Source of the DNA: Devosia pacifica
Lineage (GTDB): Bacteria > Pseudomonadota > Alphaproteobacteria > Rhizobiales > Devosiaceae
Assembly: GCF_014652635.1 (NCBI RefSeq)
Contig: NZ_BMZE01000001.1
Location: forward strand, 816,051-880,050
DNA length: 64,000 nucleotides
Reading direction: 5' to 3'
Shown: positions 28,801 to 38,995 of the stretch, one piece after another
Layout of the letters: each line of letters opens with the position of its first letter
How positions within the stretch are numbered: position 1 is the first letter of the stretch
Position numbers and translations under genes: made by a program
The notes under the pieces: model-generated
Database searches by the model: none
What the model was told of the DNA's origin: nothing
The model's input: only the letters and a program-made list of their open reading frames with translations

Positions 28801-29700
28801 CTAAGAAACCCGCCGCCCCAAAAGCCGTGCCAAGGCCAGCACATGGTTGGACCGGTTGAGCGTATAAAAGTGAAATTGCGTCACGCCCTCGTCCAGCAGT
28901 TCCATCACCTGTTCGGCTGCAACCGCAGACGCCACGAGCGCGTGCGTGTCGGGATCGTCGTCCAGCCCCTCAAAGCGTTCGGCGAACCAGTCGGGTATCG
29001 TGGCACCGCATTTGGCGGCAAACCCCGAGATCTGCTTGAAACTGTGGATCGGCTGGATGCCGGGCACGATCGGGGCGGTGATACCCGCCTTTCGCGCCCG
29101 CTCGACGTACCGAAGATAGTCCGCGTTATCGAAGAACATCTGCGTGATGGCACGCTGCGCCCCGGCGTCCAGTTTGCGCTTGAGATTGTCGATATCGGCA
29201 TCCCAGTCGAGGCTTTGTGGATGCATTTCTGGATATGCGGCAACGGAAATATCGAAGTCGCCGATGCGTCGCAGCCCCGCCACCAGATCCGCTGCACTCT
29301 TATAGCCTTCGGGGTGCGGGGTAAAAGGCTGGCCGACGCCTTCCGGCGGATCGCCGCGCAATGCAACGATGCGGTTGATTCCGGCCTCCTTATAGCCTTC
29401 CACGACAGCGTTGACGTCGTCCTTGCTGGACCCGACACAGGTCAGGTGCGCCGCCGCGTCCACCCCGCTCCGGCCCTTGATCTGGGAGACCATGCGCAAG
29501 GTACGCTCACGCGTAGATCCGCCAGCCCCATAGGTCACCGAAACAAAGCGCGGCCGTAAAGGTGCGAGCCGATCGATAGACTCCCAGAACCGCGCCTCCA
29601 TCGCGTCGGTCTTCGGCGGGAAGAATTCGAACGAAAGCTGCACTTCGGGACGCTGGCTGGCCGAGCGGCGGCTCGGACGATCGGTCAGGGACGAAAGCAT
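28801..29700 (-). CDS. metF: Methylenetetrahydrofolate reductase
   Basis: FAD enzyme that reduces 5,10-methylene-THF to 5-methyl-THF for methionine synthesis. The 299-residue product has SFEFFPPKTD with the catalytic Glu region, FVSVTYGAGGSTRERTL, AAHLTCVGSSKDD, and VALRGDPPEG, all family signatures, and ITQMFFDNADYLRYVERARKAGI and VPGIQPIHSF in the barrel. It follows the ArsR-methyltransferase gene by 3 bases, so the two form an operon under the palindrome at 30681-30704. Confidence 0.97.
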   Translation of the reverse strand: MLSSLTDRPSRRSASQRPEVQLSFEFFPPKTDAMEARFWESIDRLAPLRPRFVSVTYGAGGSTRERTLRMVSQIKGRSGVDAAAHLTCVGSSKDDVNAVVEGYKEAGINRIVALRGDPPEGVGQPFTPHPEGYKSAADLVAGLRRIGDFDISVAAYPEMHPQSLDWDADIDNLKRKLDAGAQRAITQMFFDNADYLRYVERARKAGITAPIVPGIQPIHSFKQISGFAAKCGATIPDWFAERFEGLDDDPDTHALVASAVAAEQVMELLDEGVTQFHFYTLNRSNHVLALARLLGRRVS

Positions 29701-29703
29701 TGA

Positions 29704-30669
29704 TCAGCTCTCCTGTTGAGATTCTGCAAGGCGCCACAGACACACCGTCAACCCGGCGTGTCCCTCGACGTTGATATTGGGAAATTCTTTTAGCGATGCC
29801 ACGCGCAGGCCGGCGCGCTCGGCCCATAGCTGCACCTGCTCCGGCGAGAGCCCAAGGCGTCTGTGGGCATGCTCCACGCGCAAGAATTCGAGTTCATGAG
29901 GCGCGAAGTCGACAATCAGCATCTCGCCTGCCGGCTTCAGCATCTGTCGAGCTGCAGCCACTGCCTGCCCCGGATTATCGAAGTAGTGAAGCACTTGATG
30001 AAGGATGACGAGGTCGCTCTGCGCCGCGAAATCATCCATCTGCATGAGATCGCCCATGCGCACCTGTGCATGCGACACACCCGCCGCGCCGAGTTTCGCG
30101 CGCGCCACCGAAAGCATCTCTCGGCTCGAATCGATCCCCAGGCCATGTCTGTAGTGCGGCGCCAGCAGCTCCAGCATGCGCCCCGTCCCGGTGCCGAGAT
30201 CCACCACGAAGTCCAGCATCCTGCCCTCGAGCACCGATAGAATCTCGCGCTCGACAGCAGATTCCGGCACGTGCAGGCTGCGCAGAAAATCCCAACTCTG
30301 CGCAACACCTGCGAAATACTCCGCCGCCTGCAGCTGTTGTGCCTCGCGAACGATGGACTGCCGCTCCCGATCGGCCCGACGTGCCGGATCATCGCCGTCT
30401 AGTCTCTCAACCAACCAATGCGCCAGCTCGCTCCCGGCACCCGAACGGATGAGGCCGAAATATGCCCAGGCTCCTTCGGCATGGCGTTCAATCAGCCCTG
30501 CATCGGCGAGCAACTTGAGATGTCGGGAAACGCGCGGCTGGCTCTGGCACAGGATCTCTGTAAGGTCCTTGACCGTGTGCTCACCATCGGCCAGGAGCGC
30601 AAGGATACGAAGGCGGGTATCCTCACCCGCCCCCTTGAGCACGCTCACCAATGTGTCGAGTGTCGCCAT
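29704..30669 (-). CDS. ArsR-family regulator fused to a SAM-dependent methyltransferase domain
   Basis: A protein of 321 residues. The N-terminal winged helix (about 1-85) has DTRLRILALLADGEHTVKDLTEILCQSQPRVSRHLKLL, an ArsR-type recognition helix with no metal-binding CxC motif. The C-terminal methyltransferase fold (about 130-300) has VVDLGTGTGRMLELLAP (SAM motif I), HQVLHYFDNPGQAV and EMLIVDFAPHELEFLR. Its place directly before metF and the palindrome in front of it suggest that the second domain senses SAM or SAH rather than methylates, as in the SahR-type regulators of methionine genes known in Proteobacteria. That assignment is inference. Confidence 0.92.
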   Translation of the reverse strand: MATLDTLVSVLKGAGEDTRLRILALLADGEHTVKDLTEILCQSQPRVSRHLKLLADAGLIERHAEGAWAYFGLIRSGAGSELAHWLVERLDGDDPARRADRERQSIVREAQQLQAAEYFAGVAQSWDFLRSLHVPESAVEREILSVLEGRMLDFVVDLGTGTGRMLELLAPHYRHGLGIDSSREMLSVARAKLGAAGVSHAQVRMGDLMQMDDFAAQSDLVILHQVLHYFDNPGQAVAAARQMLKPAGEMLIVDFAPHELEFLRVEHAHRRLGLSPEQVQLWAERAGLRVASLKEFPNINVEGHAGLTVCLWRLAESQQES

Positions 30670-30680
30670 GTAGCCTCACG

Positions 30681-30704
30681 GGATATAAAGATGTCTTTAT
30701 ATCC
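30681..30704. promoter_or_regulatory. Perfect palindromic operator before the ArsR-metF operon
   Basis: An 11-base arm GGATATAAAGA (30681-30691) is repeated inverted as TCTTTATATCC (30694-30704) with a 2-base spacer. It ends 11 bases before the regulator's start codon, so it probably overlaps the promoter or leader. Its AT content is far above the surroundings. ArsR-family dimers bind such sites; here autoregulation plus metF control is the natural reading. Confidence 0.8.
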
Positions 30705-30754
30705 TATCGGCTACCGGGTCTAGCCCGCGCTACACCTTAGCGTCGAATAAGAGC

Positions 30755-31885
30755 TCAGGCCGTCGCCTTCACCGGTGCAGAGCCCTGTCGCCGGAAACCG
30801 CGCTTGCGCCAGGTCTCCAGTATCTCGCGAGCCTGGTAACGGTTGAGCGCGTCGAAGCGAACGCGCACATTCTTGCGATCCTCCTCAGAGGGCAGGTCCC
30901 GCCACGGCAGCACGGCCATCACCTTGTCGAAGATGTCTTCGTCCACTTCCGCAGCCCGCAGCACCACAGTCATCGCCGCATAATCCTGCATGGCCAGCCA
31001 CTTGACCAGAACTTCCGCTGGAACGTGGTACAGTACTGAGATGGTTGCAGCGGCGTGGTGTCCGTAGCTGAAACGCGCGAACCGCGCCAGCGCCTTGCTG
31101 TCCAGTTGCCGCTTTTCGCCGAGCGCACGCACCTGATTGTAGGCGCTCTTCCATTCGCTGGCGTTAAAGCCGGCATTGTTGCGCATGCGGGCATAGACCG
31201 CGGCATTCACCTTATCGGCTGCAACCGGGTCGACCGCAGCCCTGTCTTCTAGGCCTGCCATGACCGACCGGGACACGCGGTCGATGGTACTGCGCACCGA
31301 ATTCCAGTCGATGTCGGGGCGGTTGCGCAGACTGTCGGCAATTTCAGGGTCGCGGTCCGAACGTTCTATAAGGCGCTCCAGCGTCTCGCGTGCAAACTCG
31401 GCCTTGGGATTGCGCACAAGCTGTGTAACCGAGCCGCTGCCGCCATGCTCGACCAGCGCAGCGCCCACTTTCTCGGTCAGGCCTGCCTGCCGGCCGGCAA
31501 TCGCAGTTCGGTGCGCTTCGCTTTTGTTGATGACGATATCAATGAGGTCGTCCTCGCCGAGGACGCTCGAGAACTCGAGCAGCGGACGCGCAACCTCGAT
31601 TTCATCATTCGCCAGCCGAAGGATAACGGTCCCCGGGGCGCGATTGAGTGGCGATAAGAGCTCGGCGACTTCGACACGCGCCTCAAGTTCAACCAAAGCT
31701 GCAAGTTGGCACAGCACGTCGTCATACTGGGCAATCTGGTCGTCGTCGCACCGGTCCGAAACATAAGAGAACAGTTTCGCCATGTTGCGGAACAGTTGCT
31801 CGCGCTCACCCTCGGTATCCTGGTGATCGTCGCTCAGCACCCTGAAGCTCGAAAAGGCGCGATGCCCCTCGTCCAACTCGGCCAT
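30755..31885 (-). CDS. DUF2336 domain protein
   Basis: A cytoplasmic, all-helical protein of 376 residues with HEAT-like repeats, for example ALVELEARVEVAELLSPLNRAPGTVILRLAND in two halves, and the alphaproteobacteria-restricted DUF2336 pattern LADNEIxVARPVL (here LANDEIEVARPLLEFSSVL). The C-terminal part has YHVPAEVLVKWLAMQDYAAMTVV. No enzymatic motif is seen. ATG 31885 is preceded by GGAGGG at a good distance and is preferred over GTG 31918. Its function is unknown in the family. Confidence 0.85.
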   Translation of the reverse strand: MAELDEGHRAFSSFRVLSDDHQDTEGEREQLFRNMAKLFSYVSDRCDDDQIAQYDDVLCQLAALVELEARVEVAELLSPLNRAPGTVILRLANDEIEVARPLLEFSSVLGEDDLIDIVINKSEAHRTAIAGRQAGLTEKVGAALVEHGGSGSVTQLVRNPKAEFARETLERLIERSDRDPEIADSLRNRPDIDWNSVRSTIDRVSRSVMAGLEDRAAVDPVAADKVNAAVYARMRNNAGFNASEWKSAYNQVRALGEKRQLDSKALARFARFSYGHHAAATISVLYHVPAEVLVKWLAMQDYAAMTVVLRAAEVDEDIFDKVMAVLPWRDLPSEEDRKNVRVRFDALNRYQAREILETWRKRGFRRQGSAPVKATA

Positions 31886-32007
31886 TTTACCCTCCGGCAC
31901 TATGCCTGACTTCCTCACAGTGTGCGGGCAGTCACGTAGGGGCGGCCTGAAATACCGAAGGCAAATTTGAATCGAATTCTAATCAGTTAGCAGCCTTGTC
32001 TAAATCT

Positions 32008-32045
32008 GAAACTGAAAAGGGCGCGGCTCGTGCCACGCCCTTTTC
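32008..32045 (-). terminator. Intrinsic terminator after katA
   Basis: A 10-pair perfect stem GAAAAGGGCG (32014-32023) with CGCCCTTTTC (32036-32045), plus three inner pairs, has a T-rich 3' arm when read on the minus strand. It lies 22 bases past the katA stop and could also stop plus-strand readthrough. Confidence 0.75.
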
Positions 32046-32067
32046 GATCCTGACAAACTAAAACCTG

Positions 32068-33594
32068 CTACTCGGCAGCGTTGACGCCAGCGCGTGCCGC
32101 ATCACCATCGGCAGCGATGGTGTTGGCTTCATACCCGTGCTGCTCCTTGAGCGCCTGGCGGATGCCGGCCTCGTAGTCCGGATGCACCTTCTTGAAGTGC
32201 GCAAGCTGACGCTCGACGATGAATTCCGGCACCCCACCCATCGCCGCAGCGATATTGTGGAACAGCCGATCGCGCTGCGCATCATCGAACACCTTCTCGA
32301 ACAGGGCGCGAGGCTGCGAGTAATGATCGGCGTTGGCGCGGAATTCGTGCCGCCCGACGGTGCCGGCATACTTGTGCGGCGGCTCCTCGAAGCTCTTGTC
32401 CTCAACCGGACCACCGAAGCTGTTCGGCTCGTAATAGGCATCGGGGTTGGTGTGCAGGCCGAACGGCATGGTGCCATCGCGGTGGTAATGGTGAACCGGG
32501 CAGCGCGGCTTGTTGACAGGCAGCGCCTCGTAATGCGTGCCGATGCGATAGCGGTGTGCGTCCGGATAGGAGAACAGCCGGCCCTGAAGCATCTTGTCGG
32601 GAGAAAAGCCGATGCCGGGGACGACGTTTGACGGATTGAACGCAGACTGCTCGATATCGGCAAAATAGTTGTCGGGGTTCCGGTTCAGCTCCATTTCGCC
32701 GACTTCGATCAGCGGATACATGTCGTGCGGCCAAACCTTGGTAAGGTCGAACGCGCTCCAGCCGGTCTTCTTTTCGAATTCCTCGGCCTCGTCCTCAGGC
32801 ATCACCTGAATCTTCAGCGTCCACTTCGGGAATTCGCCTTTTTCAATCGAACCAAACAGCGCTTCCTGGTAGCTCTCGCGCGTCTTGCCGATGACGCTCT
32901 CGGCTTCTTCGTTGGTGAAGTGCTTGTGGCCCTGCTGGGTCTTGAAGTGGAACTTCACCCAGAAGCGTTCGCCATTTGCATTCCACAGCGAGAACGTATG
33001 CGAGGAGTAGCCGTTCATGTGCATCGGCGAAACCGGCAGGCCGCGATCCGACATCAGGATCGTCACCTGGTGCAGCGATTCAGGGCATAGCGACCAGAAA
33101 TCCCACATAGCCGTCGGTGAGCGCATATTGGTCTTGGGATGGCGCTTTTGTGTGTGGATGAAGTCCGGGAACTTGTAGGGATCGGCGACGAAGAACACCG
33201 GGGTGTTGTTGCCAACCATGTCCCAGTTGCCTTCTTCGGTATAAAACTTCAGTGCAAAGCCACGCACGTCACGCTCGGCGTCCGCAGCGCCCTGCTCACC
33301 GGCCACCGTCGAAAAGCGGGCGAGCATTTCGGTCTTCTTGCCAACTTCGGAGAAAAGCTTGGCGCGGGTATACTTGCTGATGTCGTGCGTCACGGTGAAG
33401 GTGCCGTAAGCACCCCAGCCTTTCGCATGCACGATGCGCTCCGGCACGCGTTCGCGGTTCTGGTGCGCAAGCTTTTCCACCAGCTGATAGTCTTCGAGCA
33501 GCAGCGGCCCCTGGGGCCCCACCGTCTTGCTGTTCTGATTGTCCACCACGGGCGCGCCCGCGGAGGTCGTCAACCTTGGTTTGTCTTCTGCCAT
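32068..33594 (-). CDS. katA: Catalase (monofunctional, heme)
   Basis: Decomposes H2O2. The 508-residue length matches small-subunit catalases. The catalytic His56 is in [12 protein letters not shown], the distal Asn129 in [11 protein letters not shown], and the proximal heme Tyr in [33 protein letters not shown] and [12 protein letters not shown] are also typical. ATG 33594 (MAEDKPRL) follows GGGGAGA and is preferred over an upstream start that adds 11 residues. The gene diverges from oxyR, which usually activates it. An intrinsic terminator follows. Confidence 0.97.
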   Translation of the reverse strand: MAEDKPRLTTSAGAPVVDNQNSKTVGPQGPLLLEDYQLVEKLAHQNRERVPERIVHAKGWGAYGTFTVTHDISKYTRAKLFSEVGKKTEMLARFSTVAGEQGAADAERDVRGFALKFYTEEGNWDMVGNNTPVFFVADPYKFPDFIHTQKRHPKTNMRSPTAMWDFWSLCPESLHQVTILMSDRGLPVSPMHMNGYSSHTFSLWNANGERFWVKFHFKTQQGHKHFTNEEAESVIGKTRESYQEALFGSIEKGEFPKWTLKIQVMPEDEAEEFEKKTGWSAFDLTKVWPHDMYPLIEVGEMELNRNPDNYFADIEQSAFNPSNVVPGIGFSPDKMLQGRLFSYPDAHRYRIGTHYEALPVNKPRCPVHHYHRDGTMPFGLHTNPDAYYEPNSFGGPVEDKSFEEPPHKYAGTVGRHEFRANADHYSQPRALFEKVFDDAQRDRLFHNIAAAMGGVPEFIVERQLAHFKKVHPDYEAGIRQALKEQHGYEANTIAADGDAARAGVNAAE

Positions 33595-33674
33595 GATTGT
33601 CTCCCCGTGTAGTCCGGCGGGTTCCACCGCCAGTTTTTAGCGATTCTAGAAAGGCACCTTGACGTCAACGCGGC

Positions 33675-33695
33675 GATTGATCAAATTGATTGATC
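33675..33695. repeat. Direct repeat in the katA-oxyR intergenic region
   Basis: GATTGATC occurs twice (33675-33682 and 33688-33695), separated by AAATT, a 13-base period. ATCAAATTGAT, a short palindrome, lies across it. The site is 25 bases before the oxyR start and about 80 bases before katA. It is a reasonable OxyR/LysR contact site, although it does not match the ATAG-N7-CTAT consensus. Confidence 0.45.
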
Positions 33696-33719
33696 TTTCC
33701 AATCCGATAAGAAATTCCT

Positions 33720-34628
33720 ATGGCAATTTCGCTCAGGCAGATGCGCTATGCAATTGCTGTGGCCGAGGCCGCGCATTTCGGTCGTGCAGCCGAACGATGC
33801 CACGTTAGCCAGCCTGCCCTGTCGCAACAGATCCAACTGCTTGAGCAGTCTTGCGGCACGCCGCTATTCGACAGGCTCTCCCGGTCGGTTCGCCCTACCC
33901 CGTTCGGTCGCGAGTTTCTTGAGCGGGCGCGTGCAGTCGTCGCAGCCGCTGAAGGGCTCGAAGCCTTTGCGGAAGGACGCGGCGGCGTACCGAACGGCCC
34001 GATCAGGTTTGGCCTCATACCGACAGTCGCGCCATATCTGCTGCCGGACGTGTTTCCCGCTTTCCGATCAAAGCTCGCTCAACTGTCATTCAGCATCAGC
34101 GAGAACAAGACCGATGCGCTCTTGACCGGGCTCGAGGAGGGTGATGTCGACCTGGCACTGCTTGCCACAGAGCCTCCTGCAGACGGCGTCCGGTTTGAAA
34201 GCGTCGAACTCTTCGAGGATGAATTTGTGCTGGCAACGGGGCGCGACGAGCGCTCCCACGGTCCATTGACCTTGCAAGCGGTCGACCCGGCACGTTTCCT
34301 GCTGCTCGATGAGGGGCATTGCCTGCGTGATCAGGCGATCGATGCCTGTCAGCTCGAGGCCAACCGAGGCGCCCGGACGTTCGCCGCCACCTCTTTGTCG
34401 ACCATTGTCGAGTTTGTCGCCAACGGTCAGGGTGTCACGCTCCTGCCCCGGTTGTCGCTGCGAAAGGAAGCCGCCGATCAACGCGTCACCATTCATCCAT
34501 TGGCGGATCCGCAGGCCGGTCGCATGCTGCGTCTGGTCTGGCGCGAGGGGTCACCCTTCGCCGAAACCTTTGCAGCAATCGCAACCGTAATTCGCGACGT
34601 TCAGCGTCAGACTGTATCGTCCGCCTGA
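33720..34628 (+). CDS. oxyR: Peroxide-responsive LysR regulator OxyR
   Basis: A LysR-type regulator of 302 residues. The N-terminal helix-turn-helix is FGRAAERCHVSQPALSQQIQLLE, and the C-terminal ligand domain holds the pair of redox cysteines C201 and C210 in LLLDEGHCLRDQAIDAC, the OxyR signature. Oxidation by H2O2 to a disulfide activates the protein. Divergent arrangement with katA supports the role. Its stop lies 6 bases from the stop of convergent rarD. Confidence 0.94.
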   Translation: MAISLRQMRYAIAVAEAAHFGRAAERCHVSQPALSQQIQLLEQSCGTPLFDRLSRSVRPTPFGREFLERARAVVAAAEGLEAFAEGRGGVPNGPIRFGLIPTVAPYLLPDVFPAFRSKLAQLSFSISENKTDALLTGLEEGDVDLALLATEPPADGVRFESVELFEDEFVLATGRDERSHGPLTLQAVDPARFLLLDEGHCLRDQAIDACQLEANRGARTFAATSLSTIVEFVANGQGVTLLPRLSLRKEAADQRVTIHPLADPQAGRMLRLVWREGSPFAETFAAIATVIRDVQRQTVSSA

Positions 34629-34634
34629 AGGCCC

Positions 34635-35597
34635 TCAGGCCGCCGCGGACGATGAGCGCCGACGCCGCTGGCGAACGCTGTCGACGGTAAACACCGCAAG
34701 CGAAATCCAGATCAGGGCGAAACTGATTAGCCGGACCTCGTTCAGCGCCTCGCCGAACATCAGGATCGCAACAAGAAACTGGATGGACGGCGCAATGTAC
34801 TGGAACATGCCGATCGTCGTAAGCCGCAGACGCTGCACGGCATAGGCGAAAAGCAGCAGCGGCACGGCGGTTGCTGGTCCGGTGAGCATCAGCAAGATGA
34901 ATGTCTGCGGATCTGCGTGCGGCCCGGTTCCGTGCAACGCAGTGAACACCACCACGAAAACGAGCGCGATCGGCGCCATGACCAGCGTTTCTGCAAACAG
35001 CCCGATGGTCGCTCCAACGCCGGCTGTCTTGCGGAAAAATCCATAAAGTCCGAACGACAGCGCAAGACCCAATGCGATGAACGGGATATTGCCGAGACCC
35101 GCTGCCTGAATGCCGATACCGACCACCGCTATTGCGATCGACACCGCCTGCCAACGGTTCTGTCGCTCGCCCAGCAGCACCATGCCAAGCGCCACATTGA
35201 CCAGCGGATTGATGAAGTATCCAAAGCTGGCCTCCAGCAATTGCTCCGTTTCGACAGCCCACACATAGAGCAGCCAGTTGCATGCCAGAACCAGCGCGGC
35301 AACAGTGACATACAACAGACGCCGGCGATCGCGCAGAACCGCGATCACCTCACCTAGCCTGCGTTTGATCAGCAGGAAAACGCCGACAAGTACAAGAGAC
35401 CACAATATGCGTTCGGCAACGATCAGCGTCGATGGCACGCCGTCGAGCATTCGGAACAGGATCGGCAGAAAGCCCCACAGCCCATAGGCGGCAAGCGCGG
35501 CCAGCACGCCGCCTTTCGCATTGTCGGCCAGGGTACCGCTACGTGTAGCTGGCGTTTCTGGCGGCGCGATAGGAGGGATGTGTTGAGGTTCGGACAT
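34635..35597 (-). CDS. rarD: EamA family transporter RarD
   Basis: A drug/metabolite transporter superfamily member of 320 residues with ten predicted membrane segments. RarD-specific pieces are GLWGFLPILFRMLDGVP, ERILWSLVLVGVFLL, NWLLYVWAVETEQLLEASFGYFINPL in two halves, and FQYIAPSIQFLVAI. Its substrate is unproven in the family. ATG 35597 (MSEPQHIPP) is preceded by GGAGTC; a longer frame upstream is not credible. Confidence 0.93.
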   Translation of the reverse strand: MSEPQHIPPIAPPETPATRSGTLADNAKGGVLAALAAYGLWGFLPILFRMLDGVPSTLIVAERILWSLVLVGVFLLIKRRLGEVIAVLRDRRRLLYVTVAALVLACNWLLYVWAVETEQLLEASFGYFINPLVNVALGMVLLGERQNRWQAVSIAIAVVGIGIQAAGLGNIPFIALGLALSFGLYGFFRKTAGVGATIGLFAETLVMAPIALVFVVVFTALHGTGPHADPQTFILLMLTGPATAVPLLLFAYAVQRLRLTTIGMFQYIAPSIQFLVAILMFGEALNEVRLISFALIWISLAVFTVDSVRQRRRRSSSAAA

Positions 35598-35783
35598 GTA
35601 AGACTCCGGCCCCGAGCGGAGCCCTGCGGCGGCTGGTAGCAGCTTTCCTCGCCCGCCTCCAGCCTGCCACAAATTTTGCTTCAGCTAGGCTGAGCGGTCC
35701 GGTCGTATCCATGCAAACCTTTCCGCCACCGACGCGTTGGGCGTCAGACTGAACCCGTTTCAGAAACTTCGAGGAGCGAGACG

Positions 35784-36233
35784 ATGAAAAAGACCGTCAC
35801 CTGGGTACTTGTCGCCGATGGAGGACAGGCGCGCGTGCTGGAAAATACCGGCCCGAACAAGGGGCTGCAGCAGGTTCGCGGTCATGAGTTTTCCATTCCC
35901 GCGATGCAGTCGAAGGACATCATGGCTGACCGTCCGGGCCGCTCGTTCTCCTCAGCGGGACCAGGCCGCAGTGCCATGGAGCCGCGTACCGACCCGGTCG
36001 AACATCGCGAGGCCGAGTTCGTGAAGTCCATGGCCGAGATGCTGGAAAAGAGCAAACAGCAGGGTGCATTTGACCGGCTGATCATTGCGGCAGCACCGAT
36101 CGCCCTTGGCACCATTCGCAAGGCGCTCGGGCCGGAATCGAAAAAGGCCGTCATCGCCGAGCTCGACAAGGATCTTACCAATCTGCCAACCGAGCAGATG
36201 AGCAAGCATCTCGACGGCATCATCGCCGTTTAG
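35784..36233 (+). CDS. Host attachment family protein
   Basis: A soluble protein of 149 residues: TWVLVADGGQARVLEN at the N-terminus, a basic-acidic loop with EPRTDPVEHREAEFVKSMAEML, then FDRLIIAAAPIALGTIRKAL and AELDKDLTNLP. This matches the family annotated as required for attachment to host cells (AtsE-like, baeRF fold), which is common in Rhizobiales. The fold relates to ribosome release-factor domains, so a translation-related role is possible. GAGGAG lies 8-13 bases before the start. Confidence 0.9.
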   Translation: MKKTVTWVLVADGGQARVLENTGPNKGLQQVRGHEFSIPAMQSKDIMADRPGRSFSSAGPGRSAMEPRTDPVEHREAEFVKSMAEMLEKSKQQGAFDRLIIAAAPIALGTIRKALGPESKKAVIAELDKDLTNLPTEQMSKHLDGIIAV

Positions 36234-36248
36234 AAGTCAAATCAATGG

Positions 36249-36280
36249 CTTGCCGCGTCTGTCAGAATCAGCGCGGCAAG
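36249..36280. terminator. Hairpin between convergent genes
   Basis: A 9-pair perfect stem CTTGCCGCG (36249-36257) with CGCGGCAAG (36272-36280) lies 15 bases past the host-attachment gene stop and before the convergent hydrolase stop. No T-run follows on either strand, so termination would be weak or Rho-assisted. Confidence 0.45.
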
Positions 36281-36304
36281 TCGCTGACTCAAAGTATCAA
36301 GCTT

Positions 36305-37138
36305 CTAAGCGTCCGGCGCCTGACCGGTAATCGCTTCAAGAAATTCCTGTAAAAGCCGGTTGAACACTGCAGGGCGCTCCAACGGCGGCAAGTGCGCAGT
36401 GCCTTCGACAATGGTCGCAAATGTGTTCTCGAGAACATCGGAGAGGTCGTCGTGCCGCGCGATGATGTGCGGGAAATCGAGTTCGCCCACCACCAGCAGC
36501 GTTGGCGCCGTGATTTCCTCCAGATCATCCACGATCGATTCGGCCTCGATTTCCTCACTGAGCTGAGGCTTGGCGTAGATTGCCGCGTTCATCTCCTCGA
36601 ACAGCACCCGAGCCGGCCCCTCGACGCGGCCATTGCGGCTCAGCGGACCATCAAGCCAGGCATGCGCCGCGACTTTGATCTGCATGTCCCGATCGCCTCG
36701 CTCGTCGGCGATATCCATCGCTTCGATCAATGGCAGGATCTCGTCCGGCAGGTCCGGTTCGTCGGCTCCGCTCAGCGCCGTACCGACCAACACGAGCCCG
36801 GCAATGCGCTCAGGATTTTCGAGCGCGAAATCGAGCGCCAGCGCCCCGCCCATTGAGGCACCAACCAGCACCGCAGCCTGAATGCCGCGCGCATCGAGCA
36901 CCGCCTCAAGGTCATCGATGTGGCTGAACGGCTCGTCGGGGCTCTCGGTCAAGCCGAACCCGCGGCGGTCATAGGCGAAGGCGCGGTACCCGGCAGCGAC
37001 CACCATCTCCATGGCATCGCGCCACATGCGGTGGTCGGCAACACCGGCGTGCAGAAAGACCACCGGCAGCCCCTCGCCGCCCTCAAAACCGCCAAAGCGG
37101 GCGTCCCCAATCCACTCGGAAAATTCGGCAAGGGCCAT
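36305..37138 (-). CDS. Alpha/beta hydrolase
   Basis: A hydrolase of 277 residues with VVFLHAGVADHRMW (oxyanion region), AYDRRGFGLTESP, the nucleophile elbow LVGASMGGALAL (Ser in GASMG), the acid in VVGELDFPHI and the His in EGTAHLPPLERP. This resembles the lactonase/esterase-like group with MhpC and 3-oxoadipate enol-lactonase (PcaD). No aromatic pathway genes are near, so the substrate is open. The start is ATG 37138, with 72 bases between it and the ettA stop. Confidence 0.88.
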   Translation of the reverse strand: MALAEFSEWIGDARFGGFEGGEGLPVVFLHAGVADHRMWRDAMEMVVAAGYRAFAYDRRGFGLTESPDEPFSHIDDLEAVLDARGIQAAVLVGASMGGALALDFALENPERIAGLVLVGTALSGADEPDLPDEILPLIEAMDIADERGDRDMQIKVAAHAWLDGPLSRNGRVEGPARVLFEEMNAAIYAKPQLSEEIEAESIVDDLEEITAPTLLVVGELDFPHIIARHDDLSDVLENTFATIVEGTAHLPPLERPAVFNRLLQEFLEAITGQAPDA

Positions 37139-37210
37139 CGGGCCACTCCAGAACGGGCCGCAGCCCACAAGAAAATGCAGGCGAAGCTTCAGCTCCGCCT
37201 GCAGTACTGA

Positions 37211-38866
<1,656 letters not shown>

Positions 38867-38995
38867 GGCCGCGTGATCCCCGCTTGAAATGATCGTGGAA
38901 ACTTGCGCGGTATCTAGGCCATCCCGGAGCCACTAGCAACAGCGCTGCCGATGGGAAGAGGCCCGGCGCGGCCGACTTGGCCTCCTGGCTCAGCC

